Shown here: in pieces, positions 7,231 through 16,136 of the stretch
Numbering within the stretch: the first letter of the stretch is position 1
How the letters are laid out: every line of letters starts with the position of its first letter
Source: Pseudomonadota bacterium
Lineage (GTDB): Bacteria > Pseudomonadota > Gammaproteobacteria > Steroidobacterales > Woeseiaceae
DNA: 64,000 bases
Direction: 5' to 3'
Assembly: GCA_027621915.1 (NCBI GenBank)
Contig: JAQCAD010000003.1
Coordinates: 62,001 to 126,000, forward strand
Notes under the pieces: generated by a model
What the model saw: the letters and a program-made list of their open reading frames with translations, nothing else
What the model was told of the DNA's origin: nothing
Database searches by the model: none
Made by a program: the position numbers and the translations under genes

Positions 7231-9357
7231 ATGGAAATTCATTTCAATAAATTTCTGCTCGCATTGGGATGTTCAGCCGTCCTCATTTGCGGATGCCAGC
7301 GTGACGAACCCGCGGTAACGGAAGAACCACAGGCCGCCGTGCAGGAGACTCGTACCGCATGGGTCGACGCGGCACGGCTGGCAAATGCTGATGCCGAACC
7401 GGAGAACTGGATGGCGCATGGACGAACGACGTCGGAGCAGCGCTTCAGCCCCCTCGATCAGGTCAATGACTCAAATGTCACCAAGCTCGGCCTTGCCTGG
7501 TACACGGATCTCGATACGACGCGAGGACAGGAAGCGACCCCCATTGTTATCGGTGGCGTCATGTATTCCACCAGCGCGTGGAGTAAGGTGCAGGCCGTCG
7601 ATGCGAAGACCGGACAAATGTTATGGCAGTACGATCCCGAGGTGCCAAAAAGCTGGAGCGTCAGGGTCTGCTGTGGTGTACAGAATCGAGGCGCTGCCGT
7701 CTGGAAAGGCAAGGTTTATGCGGGCACGCTTGACGGTCGCCTGATCGCATTGAATGCCCAAACCGGTGAGCTTCTGTGGGAGGTCAGTACCACTGACAAG
7801 GCGCAAAGCTATTCGATTACCGGTGCGCCAAGAATGGCTGGCGACAGAATCATCATTGGCAACGGCGGTGCCGAGTACGGTGTCCGTGGTTACGTTTCAG
7901 CCTATGACCCGGATAGCGGCGAGCAATTATGGCGCTTCTACACGGTCCCGGGAAACCCTGCTGACGGTCACGAAGACGCAACACAGCGAAGAGCTGCCAG
8001 CACGTGGACCGGCGAGTGGTGGACACAGGGTGGTGGTGGAACAGCGTGGGACTCATTCGCGTACGACCCGGAACTCAACCTCGTTTACATTGGTACCGGT
8101 AACGGCTCTCCCTGGTCGCGCGCGATACGCAGCCCAGGTGGCGGAGATAATCTTTTTCTCGCGTCGATCGTCGCGGTCCACGCGGACACCGGAATCTATG
8201 CGTGGCACTACCAGACCACGCCCGGTGACACGTGGGATTACACCGCCGTACAGCACATGATTCTGGCGGAACTGGAAATCGATGGCGTAGAACGAAAAGT
8301 CATCATGCAGGCGCCCAAGAACGGTTTCTTCTACGTGCTCGATCGAAAAACGGGCAAGTTGCTTTCTGCTGAGAACATCATGCCGGTGAACTGGGCAACT
8401 CATATCGATCTCGAAACAGGGCGACCGGTTGAGACTGACGATGCCCGGTACGACGAGACGCTTGCGGCAAAGAAAATTTCTCCGGGACCCGGTGGCGCCC
8501 ACAACTGGCAGCCGATGGCGTACAACCGGGACACTGGTCTGGTCTACATACCCGCCAAGCAGGAGCCGTCCGTCTACAAGCTTGATGACAGCTACGAGAT
8601 AAAACCACTCGGCATGAACCTGGGCGTCAACTTCTGGGATCCGCCTGGTGAGATCATTGAACTCGCACCGGAATTTGGCGCGGAGTTCCAGGGAAGCCTG
8701 CTTGCCTGGGATCCGGTGGCGCAAAAAGAAGTCTGGCGCGTACCACACACTGCGTTTGAGAATGGCGGTGTGTTGACAACCGCCGGCAACCTGGTTTTTC
8801 AGGGAAACGCGGATGAGGAGATTGTCGCGTACAACGCAGAAACCGGGGCGCGCCTGTGGTCAGCTCCCACGCAAACCGGCGTTCTTGCGCCGCCAATAAC
8901 TTATTCAATTGATGGCGAACAATATATCGCCGTCGTTGCGGGTTGGGGTGCGGTGTCAGCCAATTTTCTTGGCCTGGTCCTGAATCCTGACGGCGACAAG
9001 CGAAATGTCAGTCGGATTCTGGCGTACAAGATCGGCAGCGATATCGAATTGCCGCCGCTACCCGATTTACCAGCACGGGCACCGTTAACGGCTGACTTCG
9101 GCACCGAGGCGCAGGTCAACGCCGGTGCCGGTCTTTACACACGCTATTGTGCGATTTGCCACGGCGCCGAAGTCATTTCCGGTGGCGCGATGCCCGATCT
9201 TCGCCACTCTGCAATGACGGCCAGTGCCGAAGCATTTCAAAGTGTCGTGCTCGACGGCGCGTTAGAGGACAGAGGCATGGTCTCGTTTGCAGAGGTATTT
9301 GATCAGCAAGACGCGGAAGCTGTGCGCGCATTTGTTGTGAGGCGGGCGAACCAGTAG
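7231..9357 (+). CDS. PQQ-dependent alcohol dehydrogenase with C-terminal haem c (quinohaemoprotein)
   Basis: A 708-residue protein. The N-terminus is a lipoprotein signal (AVLICGC, lipid Cys near residue 22). The eight-bladed PQQ propeller follows, with the adjacent Cys147-Cys148 disulfide, IGTGNGSPW, and the catalytic Asp336 in WDYT. Residue 338 is Thr, not the extra Asp of lanthanide-dependent XoxF/PedH enzymes, so a calcium enzyme is expected. The C-terminal domain binds one haem c (Cys640-x2-Cys643-His644, CAICH). It oxidises alcohols or aldehydes in the periplasm and passes electrons from PQQ to haem c. The following cytochrome genes are likely acceptors. No PQQ synthesis genes are in the window. 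Confidence 0.92.
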   Translation: MEIHFNKFLLALGCSAVLICGCQRDEPAVTEEPQAAVQETRTAWVDAARLANADAEPENWMAHGRTTSEQRFSPLDQVNDSNVTKLGLAWYTDLDTTRGQEATPIVIGGVMYSTSAWSKVQAVDAKTGQMLWQYDPEVPKSWSVRVCCGVQNRGAAVWKGKVYAGTLDGRLIALNAQTGELLWEVSTTDKAQSYSITGAPRMAGDRIIIGNGGAEYGVRGYVSAYDPDSGEQLWRFYTVPGNPADGHEDATQRRAASTWTGEWWTQGGGGTAWDSFAYDPELNLVYIGTGNGSPWSRAIRSPGGGDNLFLASIVAVHADTGIYAWHYQTTPGDTWDYTAVQHMILAELEIDGVERKVIMQAPKNGFFYVLDRKTGKLLSAENIMPVNWATHIDLETGRPVETDDARYDETLAAKKISPGPGGAHNWQPMAYNRDTGLVYIPAKQEPSVYKLDDSYEIKPLGMNLGVNFWDPPGEIIELAPEFGAEFQGSLLAWDPVAQKEVWRVPHTAFENGGVLTTAGNLVFQGNADEEIVAYNAETGARLWSAPTQTGVLAPPITYSIDGEQYIAVVAGWGAVSANFLGLVLNPDGDKRNVSRILAYKIGSDIELPPLPDLPARAPLTADFGTEAQVNAGAGLYTRYCAICHGAEVISGGAMPDLRHSAMTASAEAFQSVVLDGALEDRGMVSFAEVFDQQDAEAVRAFVVRRANQ

Positions 9358-9412
9358 CACATGTTGGGTTGATCGTGGCAGCGATGTCGTTGTCCCCGTA
9401 TATTTGCGTCGG

Positions 9413-10042
9413 ATGAAGTCTTTACTAGCGACATTTGCCGCAGTTTTTCTGATCACGTTCCTGGCGGCACCCACGATGGGTGCCGGCTGGTTCTGGGATA
9501 CCGGGAATGCGATCGGCTTCGCCGCTTTCGGCGGACTCCTGTACCTGACCGTTACGAGCAATCGCCGGCTCGATGTGCGTGCGCATCAGGTATTGGGCTA
9601 TGGTGTTTTGTTTGTCGCAGTTGCCCACGCGTTCTGGTTCCTGCTGGGCGATGCCGTTGTGCCCGAGTTCCTGAAGCCCGGTGCGCCGGATTACATGTGG
9701 TTGGGCCTTGTCAGTCTGCTGCTCCTGGGCATCCTGATAACCGTAGCGCTGGTTCCCGACAGAATGCGCGTACACAAGGACTACCCTGCGTTTAAGTACT
9801 GGCATCGCGTCGTCGCAATTGCGACAGTTGCGACCGCGACCTATCACATTGTTGTCAGCAACTTTTACCTCGGCACCTGGTACCAGGCATTCTTGTTTGT
9901 ACTGATAACGTTAGCGGCATCATTTGGTCGCGCCTACTGGATAAAACTGGGACAACTGCCGATCGCAACCAACCTGGCTTACGGTCTGGCAAGTATCGCA
10001 TTTGGTGCGTTGTTCGTCGTAACGCGAAACCTGCCGTTATGA
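9413..10042 (+). CDS. Membrane b-type cytochrome, ferric-reductase-like
   Basis: A 209-residue hydrophobic protein with five or six membrane segments. His residues recur in helices (AHQVLGYG, VAHAF, KYWHRVV, ATYHIVV), the spacing expected for haem b ligands in the ferric-reductase-like/cytochrome b561-like fold. The ATG at 9413 is used rather than the TTG at 9404. It sits 55 bp after the quinohaemoprotein and overlaps the tetrahaem cytochrome gene by 4 bp. It probably carries electrons between periplasmic haem c and the quinone pool; direction and partner are inferred from context. Confidence 0.68.
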   Translation: MKSLLATFAAVFLITFLAAPTMGAGWFWDTGNAIGFAAFGGLLYLTVTSNRRLDVRAHQVLGYGVLFVAVAHAFWFLLGDAVVPEFLKPGAPDYMWLGLVSLLLLGILITVALVPDRMRVHKDYPAFKYWHRVVAIATVATATYHIVVSNFYLGTWYQAFLFVLITLAASFGRAYWIKLGQLPIATNLAYGLASIAFGALFVVTRNLPL

Positions 10043-10407
10043 AGATCGTATTCGGCATCGTTGTTTTCATTGGCGCACTCATCGTTGTTTTTGGCTCACC
10101 GATAGCAGGCGAAATACCTGTCAAAGAAAATCGCTACGGAAGCACGGAACCAATCCTGCCGATGTCGTTCGCGCACACAGATCATGCGCAACAAAACTGC
10201 ATCGATTGTCATCATAATTACGTTGATGGCACCGGTGGCGGACTTTGCATGACCTGCCACGTCACTGATCCGAAGATCCGGCCATTGCTGGAAAAGCAAT
10301 ATCACGACCTGTGTCGTGGTTGTCATGCGGAAAAGGCGGCCGAAGGAATCGAGGGTGGCCCGCCTCGGGAATGTATGGCGTGTCATTTGGGTGATGATCT
10401 GCCGTAG
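10039..10407 (+). CDS. Membrane-anchored tetrahaem cytochrome c, c3-like
   Basis: A 122-residue protein with an N-terminal membrane segment (residues 3-20) and four CxxCH haem sites: CIDCH 54-58, CMTCH 70-74, CRGCH 92-96, CMACH 112-116. Four further His (46, 49, 59, 89) give exactly one candidate distal ligand per haem, as in bis-His cytochromes c3/c7. The ATG overlaps the stop of the b-type cytochrome by 4 bp, so they are translationally coupled. It is the likely electron carrier between the quinohaemoprotein and the membrane cytochrome. Confidence 0.88.
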   Translation: MKIVFGIVVFIGALIVVFGSPIAGEIPVKENRYGSTEPILPMSFAHTDHAQQNCIDCHHNYVDGTGGGLCMTCHVTDPKIRPLLEKQYHDLCRGCHAEKAAEGIEGGPPRECMACHLGDDLP

Positions 10408-10423
10408 CCGGTTATGGGCGACG

Positions 10424-10501
10424 AAAAAGGGGGTCGGATCCAATTTTCAGTCAATTCTGAAATTTCAAGATCCAGAAAAAATTGGATCCGACCCCCTTTT
10501 T
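10424..10501. repeat. GGGGGTCGGATCC-type perfect palindrome, possible two-way terminator
   Basis: A perfect 24-bp inverted repeat, 10424-10447 and 10478-10501, with a 30-bp centre. The arm reads AAAAAGGGGGTCGGATCC then AATTTT. It is related in core and flanks to the element at 7072-7142 (A-run, GGGGTC, purine/GA, CC, AATT). It lies between the converging ends of the tetrahaem cytochrome and DUF885 genes, and has A/T runs outside both arms, so its RNA could terminate transcription from both sides. Confidence 0.85.
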
Positions 10502-10507
10502 CCGTCA

Positions 10508-12268
10508 TTACCCTGCTTTGATCTTCAACCGTTCCGCCAGCCAGCGATTCATTCGCGTTTCAAGGATCTCCATCGGCACTGCGCCACCGCCCAGCAACGC
10601 ATCATGGAATGCTTTGATGTCAAAATCGTCGCCCAGCGACTGCTCCGCTTTTTTCCTCAGCTCCAGCATTTTCAGCTGGCCAATTTTGTAAGCCAGTGCC
10701 TGGCCCGGCCATGAGATATACCGGTCGATCTCGTTGATGATGTCGGCTTCTTGTTTGGCGGCGTTATCTTTAAAAAAATCAATGGCTTGTTGGCGCGTCC
10801 AGCCCTTGTAGTGCATGCCCGTATCGACCACCAGCCGCACCGCGCGCCACATGTCGTATGTTAGTGCGCCGAATTTCGAATAGGGGTCTTTATAGAAGCC
10901 CATTTCGTAACCCAGGCTTTCGCTGTACAGACCCCAGCCTTCGGAAAATGCTGTAAAGCCGGAGTACTTCCTGAAGTTCGGCATGTCTTCCAATTCCATC
11001 TGCAGCGCAATCTGCAAATGATGACCGGGCACTGCTTCGTGAATGGACAACACTTCCATTTCGTATTTCGGACGTACTTCGGGACGATACAAATTGACGT
11101 AGTAGTAACCCGGACGACTGCCATCTGCAGCCGGTCCGTTGTAATAAGCCGTCGTCGTGTCCGGCGCAATATTGTCAGGGATGGGCCGCAGGCCGTAGGG
11201 CATGCGTGGCAACTTGCCGAACAATTTCACCAGCTCTGGGTCAATGCGTTTTGATACGGCAAGATAGCCTTCGAACAATTCTTCGGGTGTATCGTAGTAG
11301 AACTGTGGATCCGTCCGCAGGAATTCCAGGAAGTCAGCGAAACTTCCTTCGAACTCAAGCTCGTCAATGACCAGTTGCATCTCATCGCGGATGCGCTTGA
11401 CTTCATTCAGGCCCAGACGATGAACTTCATCTGGTGTCATTGACGTCGTCGTATAGAGTCGTGTGCGGTACTCATAAAACGCGTCACCATTCGGCAGTGA
11501 CGAAGCACCAATGGTAGCTCGACTCGCCGGCAGATATGTTTCATTAAAATAGTTGTTGAACTCGCGATACGCGGGGACGATTGATTTGTCGATCACGACT
11601 TTGGCGAGCTGCCGAATTCGCGCCTTGTCTTCCTCGCCGATTGAATCCGGCATGTTGTCGAAGGCTTTGAAAAACGGGCTCATCTCCGGGTCTTCGACCA
11701 GTTGCGATGAAATCTGGTTTGGCAATCGCTCCATCAGTATCTTGGGGGACATGTAACCGGTGCGCCTGCCTTCTTCCATCAGCTCGGTCGTTTGTTCGAT
11801 GACGGATTCGATCTTCGTCATCCTGGCCAGCCAGTCTTCGTAGTCCTTAACATTCGTGAGGCGAAGCGTTTCGGCTGTGGACTCGAGCGACTGTACGCCG
11901 CCGCGCTGACTTATCGGCATCAGGTAGTCTTTGAACTCGTGACCGTCGATCGAATTTTCGAGCTGGCGGCGGAAAAGGTCGTAGTTGAGCGCGGCGGTGT
12001 CTGAAAGTGCCGATGAGTCGACAGCTCGCAAACGACTCAGAAATATTTTTTGCTGTTCGAAGCGTTGCTCGATCGCCTCGAGACGCATATCCGTCCACTC
12101 CGTATTGAATCGCCGGTCGCCAAGGCGTGATGCGCGCTCGGGATTATTGGACAGTTGCCACTCCCATGACTCGTCGAGCAGTGACTGAAAGTCTTCTGCA
12201 GGTCCCGCCTGCGCCGCTAAACCACTGAAAACGAAACAAAAAACGAGTGCAATCCGAAAGTCACGCAT
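10508..12268 (-). CDS. Exported DUF885-family hydrolase
   Basis: A 586-residue protein with a signal peptide (IALVFCFVFSGLAAQA). The DUF885 signature HEAVPGHHLQ, a putative metal-binding motif like the HExxH of gluzincin peptidases, is in the C-terminal half. A second conserved stretch is FSEGWGLYSE. The family is often annotated as metallopeptidase-like; substrates are mostly unknown. The ATG at 12268 gives the signal peptide and has AGGAGAGG upstream; the frame extends to 12346 but without a sensible start. It is divergent from the gcv operon. Confidence 0.85.
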   Translation of the reverse strand: MRDFRIALVFCFVFSGLAAQAGPAEDFQSLLDESWEWQLSNNPERASRLGDRRFNTEWTDMRLEAIEQRFEQQKIFLSRLRAVDSSALSDTAALNYDLFRRQLENSIDGHEFKDYLMPISQRGGVQSLESTAETLRLTNVKDYEDWLARMTKIESVIEQTTELMEEGRRTGYMSPKILMERLPNQISSQLVEDPEMSPFFKAFDNMPDSIGEEDKARIRQLAKVVIDKSIVPAYREFNNYFNETYLPASRATIGASSLPNGDAFYEYRTRLYTTTSMTPDEVHRLGLNEVKRIRDEMQLVIDELEFEGSFADFLEFLRTDPQFYYDTPEELFEGYLAVSKRIDPELVKLFGKLPRMPYGLRPIPDNIAPDTTTAYYNGPAADGSRPGYYYVNLYRPEVRPKYEMEVLSIHEAVPGHHLQIALQMELEDMPNFRKYSGFTAFSEGWGLYSESLGYEMGFYKDPYSKFGALTYDMWRAVRLVVDTGMHYKGWTRQQAIDFFKDNAAKQEADIINEIDRYISWPGQALAYKIGQLKMLELRKKAEQSLGDDFDIKAFHDALLGGGAVPMEILETRMNRWLAERLKIKAG

Positions 12269-12317
12269 AAAGCCTCTCCTCAACGGGTTCGCGCATTGTT
12301 GCGGGATCAATGCTTTC

Positions 12318-12346
12318 TGGCAACCACCTCCCGACTTGGCTATCAT
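12318..12346 (+). promoter_or_regulatory. Candidate sigma-70 promoter of the gcv operon
   Basis: TGGCAA (12318-12323) and TATCAT (12341-12346) are separated by 17 bp. The -10 box matches five of six consensus bases, the -35 box three. The position would start RNA near 12353, just before the first riboswitch aptamer, which is the main support. Confidence 0.35.
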
Positions 12347-12363
12347 TGCGGCCAGTAGTCAAT

Positions 12364-12550
12364 AGGGTTGGCAGAAGAGACCTCTTTTAAGAGGCGCCGA
12401 AGGCGCAACACGCTCGGAAACGCTCAGGCACACGGACTGTCGACGCTGATTATCTCTGGAGAGAGGCTGGCAAGGCCCACCGAAGGGGTATGTCACTGGC
12501 GGTATGCAAACCGTCAGATGGCGATCTCTCAGGTTTCAGGACAGAGGGGC
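12364..12550 (+). ncRNA. Tandem glycine riboswitch
   Basis: Two aptamers in series upstream of gcvT. The first (about 12370-12445) has the family core GCCGAAGGCGCAA (12395-12407) and GCTCAGGCACACGGAC. The second (about 12452-12547) begins CTCTGGAGAG, then has CACCGAAGGGG, GCAAACCGTCAG, and ends ATCTCTCAGG...GGACAGAGG. These are the conserved glycine-riboswitch blocks, and the type-1 tandem order precedes a glycine cleavage operon as expected. A strong terminator follows at once, so binding of glycine probably prevents termination and turns on the operon. Confidence 0.93.
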
Positions 12551-12595
12551 GATCGAGTGAGCTTTCATAAAAGCTCACTCGATCGCCTTTTTTTT
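12548..12595 (+). terminator. Riboswitch-controlled intrinsic terminator
   Basis: An 18-bp stem (GGCGATCGAGTGAGCTTT with its exact complement at 12570-12587), a loop of about 4 nt and an eight-T run (12588-12595). The 5' edge of the stem touches the closing helix of the second aptamer (AGAGGGGC), so ligand-stabilised folding can compete with terminator formation. gcvT begins 29 bp later. Confidence 0.92.
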
Positions 12596-12624
12596 GCCAA
12601 TTAAAAAATCGCCCGGAGCGTTTG

Positions 12625-13716
12625 ATGGGGAAAAGGACACCGCTTTATCAGACCCATGTTGATGCCGGCGCCAAAATCGTTGATTTTGGCGGCTGGGACA
12701 TGCCGCTTCATTATGGTTCCCAGCTTGAAGAGCATCAATTTGTCCGCAGTGGCGCAGGCGTGTTCGACGTATCGCACATGACCGTGGTCGACGTAAGCGG
12801 AAGTGAATCGATGGCGTTTCTGCAAAAACTGTTTGCCAACGATGTCGGCAGACTGAAAGAAAAAGGCAAGGCCCTATATAGCTGCATGCTGAACGATCAG
12901 GGCGGCGTCGTCGACGACCTGATTACGTATTACCTCGGACCGGGCCGGTATCGCGTCGTCGTGAATGCAGCGACGCGCGACAAGGATATGGCGTGGATCA
13001 ACGCAGAGGCTGCGTCCTTCGATGTTGAGATTAATGAGCGCCCGGGCCTCGCGATGATGGCAGTGCAGGGGCCAAAAGCGCGGGAGCTCGCCGCGACCGT
13101 TATCGAGAACCAATGGCGCGATGCCGCGCTGGCATTAAAGCCCTTTTATGGACTTGAGGCAGGCGAGCTGTTTATCGCTCGCACTGGTTATACAGGTGAG
13201 GACGGTTGGGAAATCGTTTTGCCGGAGGCAATGGCCGTCGGCTACTGGCAAAGATTCGTCGACGCCGGGATTCGGCCGTGCGGATTGGGTGCAAGAGACA
13301 CGCTGCGGCTTGAGGCTGGCATGAATCTCTACGGTTCGGATATGAACGAGACGATTTCGCCGCTGGAGGCGGGGCTCGGCTGGACTATCGCCTGGGATCC
13401 GGCAGACCGGAATTTCAACGGCAGGGGTCCGCTGACCGCTATGCGGGAAAGCGACTCGCGCCAAAAATTTGCGGGACTTCTCCTGGAGGGCAAGGGCGTG
13501 TTGCGCGATCACATGCGCGTCGTTGTCGAAGGGCTGGCGGACGGTGAAATCACCAGCGGTGGATTTTCCCCAACGCTTGGACGCTCCATTGCGATGGCGC
13601 GGTTGCCTGCCGGCGATTATGGTTCCGCCAAGGTTGATGTGCGTGGTCGGATGCTGGACGCGCGAGTCGTAAAGATGCCGTTTGTTCGCAACGGAAAAAT
13701 ACAAATCGAGCTGTAG
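12625..13716 (+). CDS. gcvT: Glycine cleavage system T protein (aminomethyltransferase)
   Basis: A 363-residue protein, full length for GcvT. It transfers the methylene group from aminomethyl-lipoyl GcvH to tetrahydrofolate and releases ammonia. The N-terminus ([20 protein letters not shown]) and the folate-site region ([14 protein letters not shown]) are characteristic, as are [10 protein letters not shown] and [11 protein letters not shown]. The ATG at 12625 is preferred over a TTG one codon earlier. It is the first gene after the riboswitch, and gcvH follows 25 bp later. Confidence 0.97.
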   Translation: MGKRTPLYQTHVDAGAKIVDFGGWDMPLHYGSQLEEHQFVRSGAGVFDVSHMTVVDVSGSESMAFLQKLFANDVGRLKEKGKALYSCMLNDQGGVVDDLITYYLGPGRYRVVVNAATRDKDMAWINAEAASFDVEINERPGLAMMAVQGPKARELAATVIENQWRDAALALKPFYGLEAGELFIARTGYTGEDGWEIVLPEAMAVGYWQRFVDAGIRPCGLGARDTLRLEAGMNLYGSDMNETISPLEAGLGWTIAWDPADRNFNGRGPLTAMRESDSRQKFAGLLLEGKGVLRDHMRVVVEGLADGEITSGGFSPTLGRSIAMARLPAGDYGSAKVDVRGRMLDARVVKMPFVRNGKIQIEL

Positions 13717-13741
13717 ATTGAGTTGGATAGGGAGACAAACA

Positions 13742-14131
13742 ATGAGTGAATTGCCAGGTGATCTTGAATACACAGAAGAACATGAATGGCTTCGCAAGGA
13801 AGACGACGGCACCGTCACGATCGGCATCACCGATCATGCGCAAAGCGCGCTTGGCGATCTTGTCTATGTCGAATTGCCGGAAGTTGGCCAGGAAGTTGAA
13901 AGCGGCGGGGAGATGGCAGTTGTCGAGTCAGTAAAGGCAGCATCCGACGTATACGCGCCAATCTCCGGTGAGATCGTGGCCGTAAACGACGAGCTCGCCG
14001 ATGATCCGGAGAGAATCAATGCGGATCCTTACGGCGATGGATGGATAGTCCGGGTGAAGCCGACTGGCGACGACGCCAACATGATGGATTCGTTCGCATA
14101 CCAGGAATTCCTCGACGGGCTCGAAGAATAA
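13742..14131 (+). CDS. gcvH: Glycine cleavage system H protein (lipoyl carrier)
   Basis: A 129-residue biotinyl/lipoyl-like protein. The lipoylated lysine is Lys65 in [11 protein letters not shown]-terminal [12 protein letters not shown] and central [13 protein letters not shown] are standard for GcvH. It shuttles the aminomethyl group from P to T protein. An AGGGAGA ribosome site precedes the ATG at 13742. It lies between gcvT and gcvPA in the riboswitch operon. Confidence 0.97.
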   Translation: MSELPGDLEYTEEHEWLRKEDDGTVTIGITDHAQSALGDLVYVELPEVGQEVESGGEMAVVESVKAASDVYAPISGEIVAVNDELADDPERINADPYGDGWIVRVKPTGDDANMMDSFAYQEFLDGLEE

Positions 14132-14161
14132 ATAACTCTCTAAAGAAAGCAGTCAATATTT

Positions 14162-15526
14162 ATGCCATTTATTCCCCACACTGACGACGAAGTCGAGGCC
14201 ATGCTTGGCGCAATCGGCGCGAAGAAAATCGATGATCTGTTCGACGAAATTCCTCGCGAACTCCTTATAAAGGATCTTGATGGAGTGCCTGATGCGCTCA
14301 GCGAACAGGAAATTTCACGTTTAATGAGGACCCGGGCGGCGCTGGATCGCGGTGCGAGGTGTTTCATCGGCGCAGGTGCGTACGAGCATCACATACCAGC
14401 GGCCGTGTGGGACATCGCGACCCGCGGTGAGTTTTATAGCGCGTATACGCCGTACCAGGCCGAAGCGAGCCAGGGCACGCTGCAGACTATCTACGAATTT
14501 CAATCGATGATGACGAGTCTAACCGGACTTGATGTCAGCAATGCGTCCCTTTATGACGGCGCTTCCGGCTTGGCGGAAGCAGCACTGATGGCGGTCAGGG
14601 CGAATCGAAAATCGAAATCGCGTCGCATACTGTTGGCGGCCGGCGTCAACAAACTGTATCAAAAGGTGGCGACTGCGATCGCGGGGTCACAAGGACTTTC
14701 GTTTGACCGTCTGCCGCTGAATACAAGAACCGGCAGTTCAGATCTTGACGCACTGAATAATCAGGTTGAACCACCGGTCGCCGTCGTCATACAGCAGCCA
14801 TCCTTTCTCGGCGTTTACGAACAGGTTGATGCGATTACAGACTGGGCGCACTCAAACGGTGCGCTCGTGATAGCGGTGATTAATCCAACCTCGCTCGCCG
14901 TGTTGAGGCCGCCAGGAAAATGGGGTGAAACAGGCGCCGACATCGCTTGTGGCGAAGGGCAGCCGTTTGGTGTGCCGCTGTCATCAGGTGGCCCGTATTT
15001 CGGCATCATGACCTGCAAAGAAGACATCGTCAGGCAAATGCCCGGTCGAATCGTCGGACGTACTACGGATCTCGATGGCAACCCCGGTTTCACGCTGACT
15101 TTGCAGGCGCGCGAACAACATATTCGCCGCTCGAAAGCGACCTCGAATATATGTACGAATCAGGGGCTTATGGTCACCGCCGCAACGATTTACATGTCGC
15201 TTCTGGGACACGAGGGTTTGCGTCGGGTCGCGCTGGCATCGCAGCAACAAACGGCGAAACTGCTCGAGCTGTTAACTGCTATCGACGGCGTCGAAAGAGC
15301 GTTTTCCTCACCGCATTTTCATGAAGCGGTTATTCGTCTCGATCGTCCTGTTGGTCCGGTTCTGGAATCACTGGCGGTCCAGGACATTCTCGGTGGCTTC
15401 GATTTGTCGACGGTGTATCCGGAGCTGGGAAATGCGCTTTTGATCTGTGCGACGGAAACAAAAAATGACGAGGATCTTGAGGCCTATGCAACAGCACTTC
15501 GCGATGTAATGAGCGCTCCGGCGTAA
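14162..15526 (+). CDS. gcvPA: Glycine dehydrogenase (decarboxylating) subunit 1
   Basis: A 454-residue protein matching the N-terminal half of glycine decarboxylase P protein in the two-subunit form (opening [31 protein letters not shown] and [10 protein letters not shown] in the middle). It pairs with GcvPB to decarboxylate glycine with PLP and load the methylamine on GcvH. It starts 30 bp after gcvH. Unusually, a peroxidase gene (15544) separates it from its partner gcvPB. Confidence 0.96.
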   Translation: MPFIPHTDDEVEAMLGAIGAKKIDDLFDEIPRELLIKDLDGVPDALSEQEISRLMRTRAALDRGARCFIGAGAYEHHIPAAVWDIATRGEFYSAYTPYQAEASQGTLQTIYEFQSMMTSLTGLDVSNASLYDGASGLAEAALMAVRANRKSKSRRILLAAGVNKLYQKVATAIAGSQGLSFDRLPLNTRTGSSDLDALNNQVEPPVAVVIQQPSFLGVYEQVDAITDWAHSNGALVIAVINPTSLAVLRPPGKWGETGADIACGEGQPFGVPLSSGGPYFGIMTCKEDIVRQMPGRIVGRTTDLDGNPGFTLTLQAREQHIRRSKATSNICTNQGLMVTAATIYMSLLGHEGLRRVALASQQQTAKLLELLTAIDGVERAFSSPHFHEAVIRLDRPVGPVLESLAVQDILGGFDLSTVYPELGNALLICATETKNDEDLEAYATALRDVMSAPA

Positions 15527-15543
15527 GAGGAATTCGAAGCTCG

Positions 15544-16074
15544 ATGAAAGAAATTATCTACAACGGCACGCGTTACAGAACTCATAGCGAATTGCCGCCG
15601 ATCGGGAGCCGTGCGCCCGATGTATCCCTCGTCAATACGCAACTGCAGGATGTGTCGCTGGCGAATTTCATGGGCAAACGAAAAGTGATTAACATTTTTC
15701 CCAGTATCGATACGCCCGTCTGCGCCAAGTCGGTGATCGTTTTTAATGCGCTGGCGAAGGAACACGACGATGTTGCGATGTTAATGGTGTCTTACGATCT
15801 GCCGTTCGCTCACGCTCGATTTCAGCGCGAGCATTCTCTGGATCGTGTCGTTGGGCTTTCCGCCATTCGGCATGCCGGATTCGGTGAAAATTACGGAGTC
15901 TTAATTCTGGAAGGACCCCTTGCCGGCATGTTTTCTCGCGCTGTAGTCGTGCTTGATGAGAACAATACGGTCGTCTACCGTGAACAGATTGCCGACATTG
16001 GCGACGAGCCGAATTACGCCGCAGCGTATAGAGCGCTCGGTATCGACGCCGATCCAGCGGAACTCGATGTTTGA
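15544..16074 (+). CDS. tpx: Thiol peroxidase (Tpx-type peroxiredoxin) lacking the resolving cysteine
   Basis: A 176-residue atypical peroxiredoxin of the Tpx group. The peroxidatic Cys60 lies in the canonical FPSIDTPVC, and the supporting Arg is in SRAVVVLDENN. The region that holds the resolving Cys in E. coli Tpx (RFCGAEG) reads RFQREHSLD, and the protein has no other Cys. It should therefore work as a 1-Cys enzyme, resolved by an external thiol, perhaps a dihydrolipoyl or thioredoxin partner; that partner is inference. It starts 17 bp after gcvPA and lies in the riboswitch-controlled operon. Confidence 0.9.
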   Translation: MKEIIYNGTRYRTHSELPPIGSRAPDVSLVNTQLQDVSLANFMGKRKVINIFPSIDTPVCAKSVIVFNALAKEHDDVAMLMVSYDLPFAHARFQREHSLDRVVGLSAIRHAGFGENYGVLILEGPLAGMFSRAVVVLDENNTVVYREQIADIGDEPNYAAAYRALGIDADPAELDV

Positions 16075-16136
16075 ATCAAGCGCACCAGCTCATTTAACCG
16101 CTATTGTCCGCAAAAATATAATTAGGAAACTCGAGA

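Noticed and set aside
8200-8260. Lanthanide-dependent (XoxF/PedH-like) alcohol dehydrogenase
   Set aside because: The position two after the catalytic Asp336 is Thr, not the Asp typical of lanthanide enzymes.
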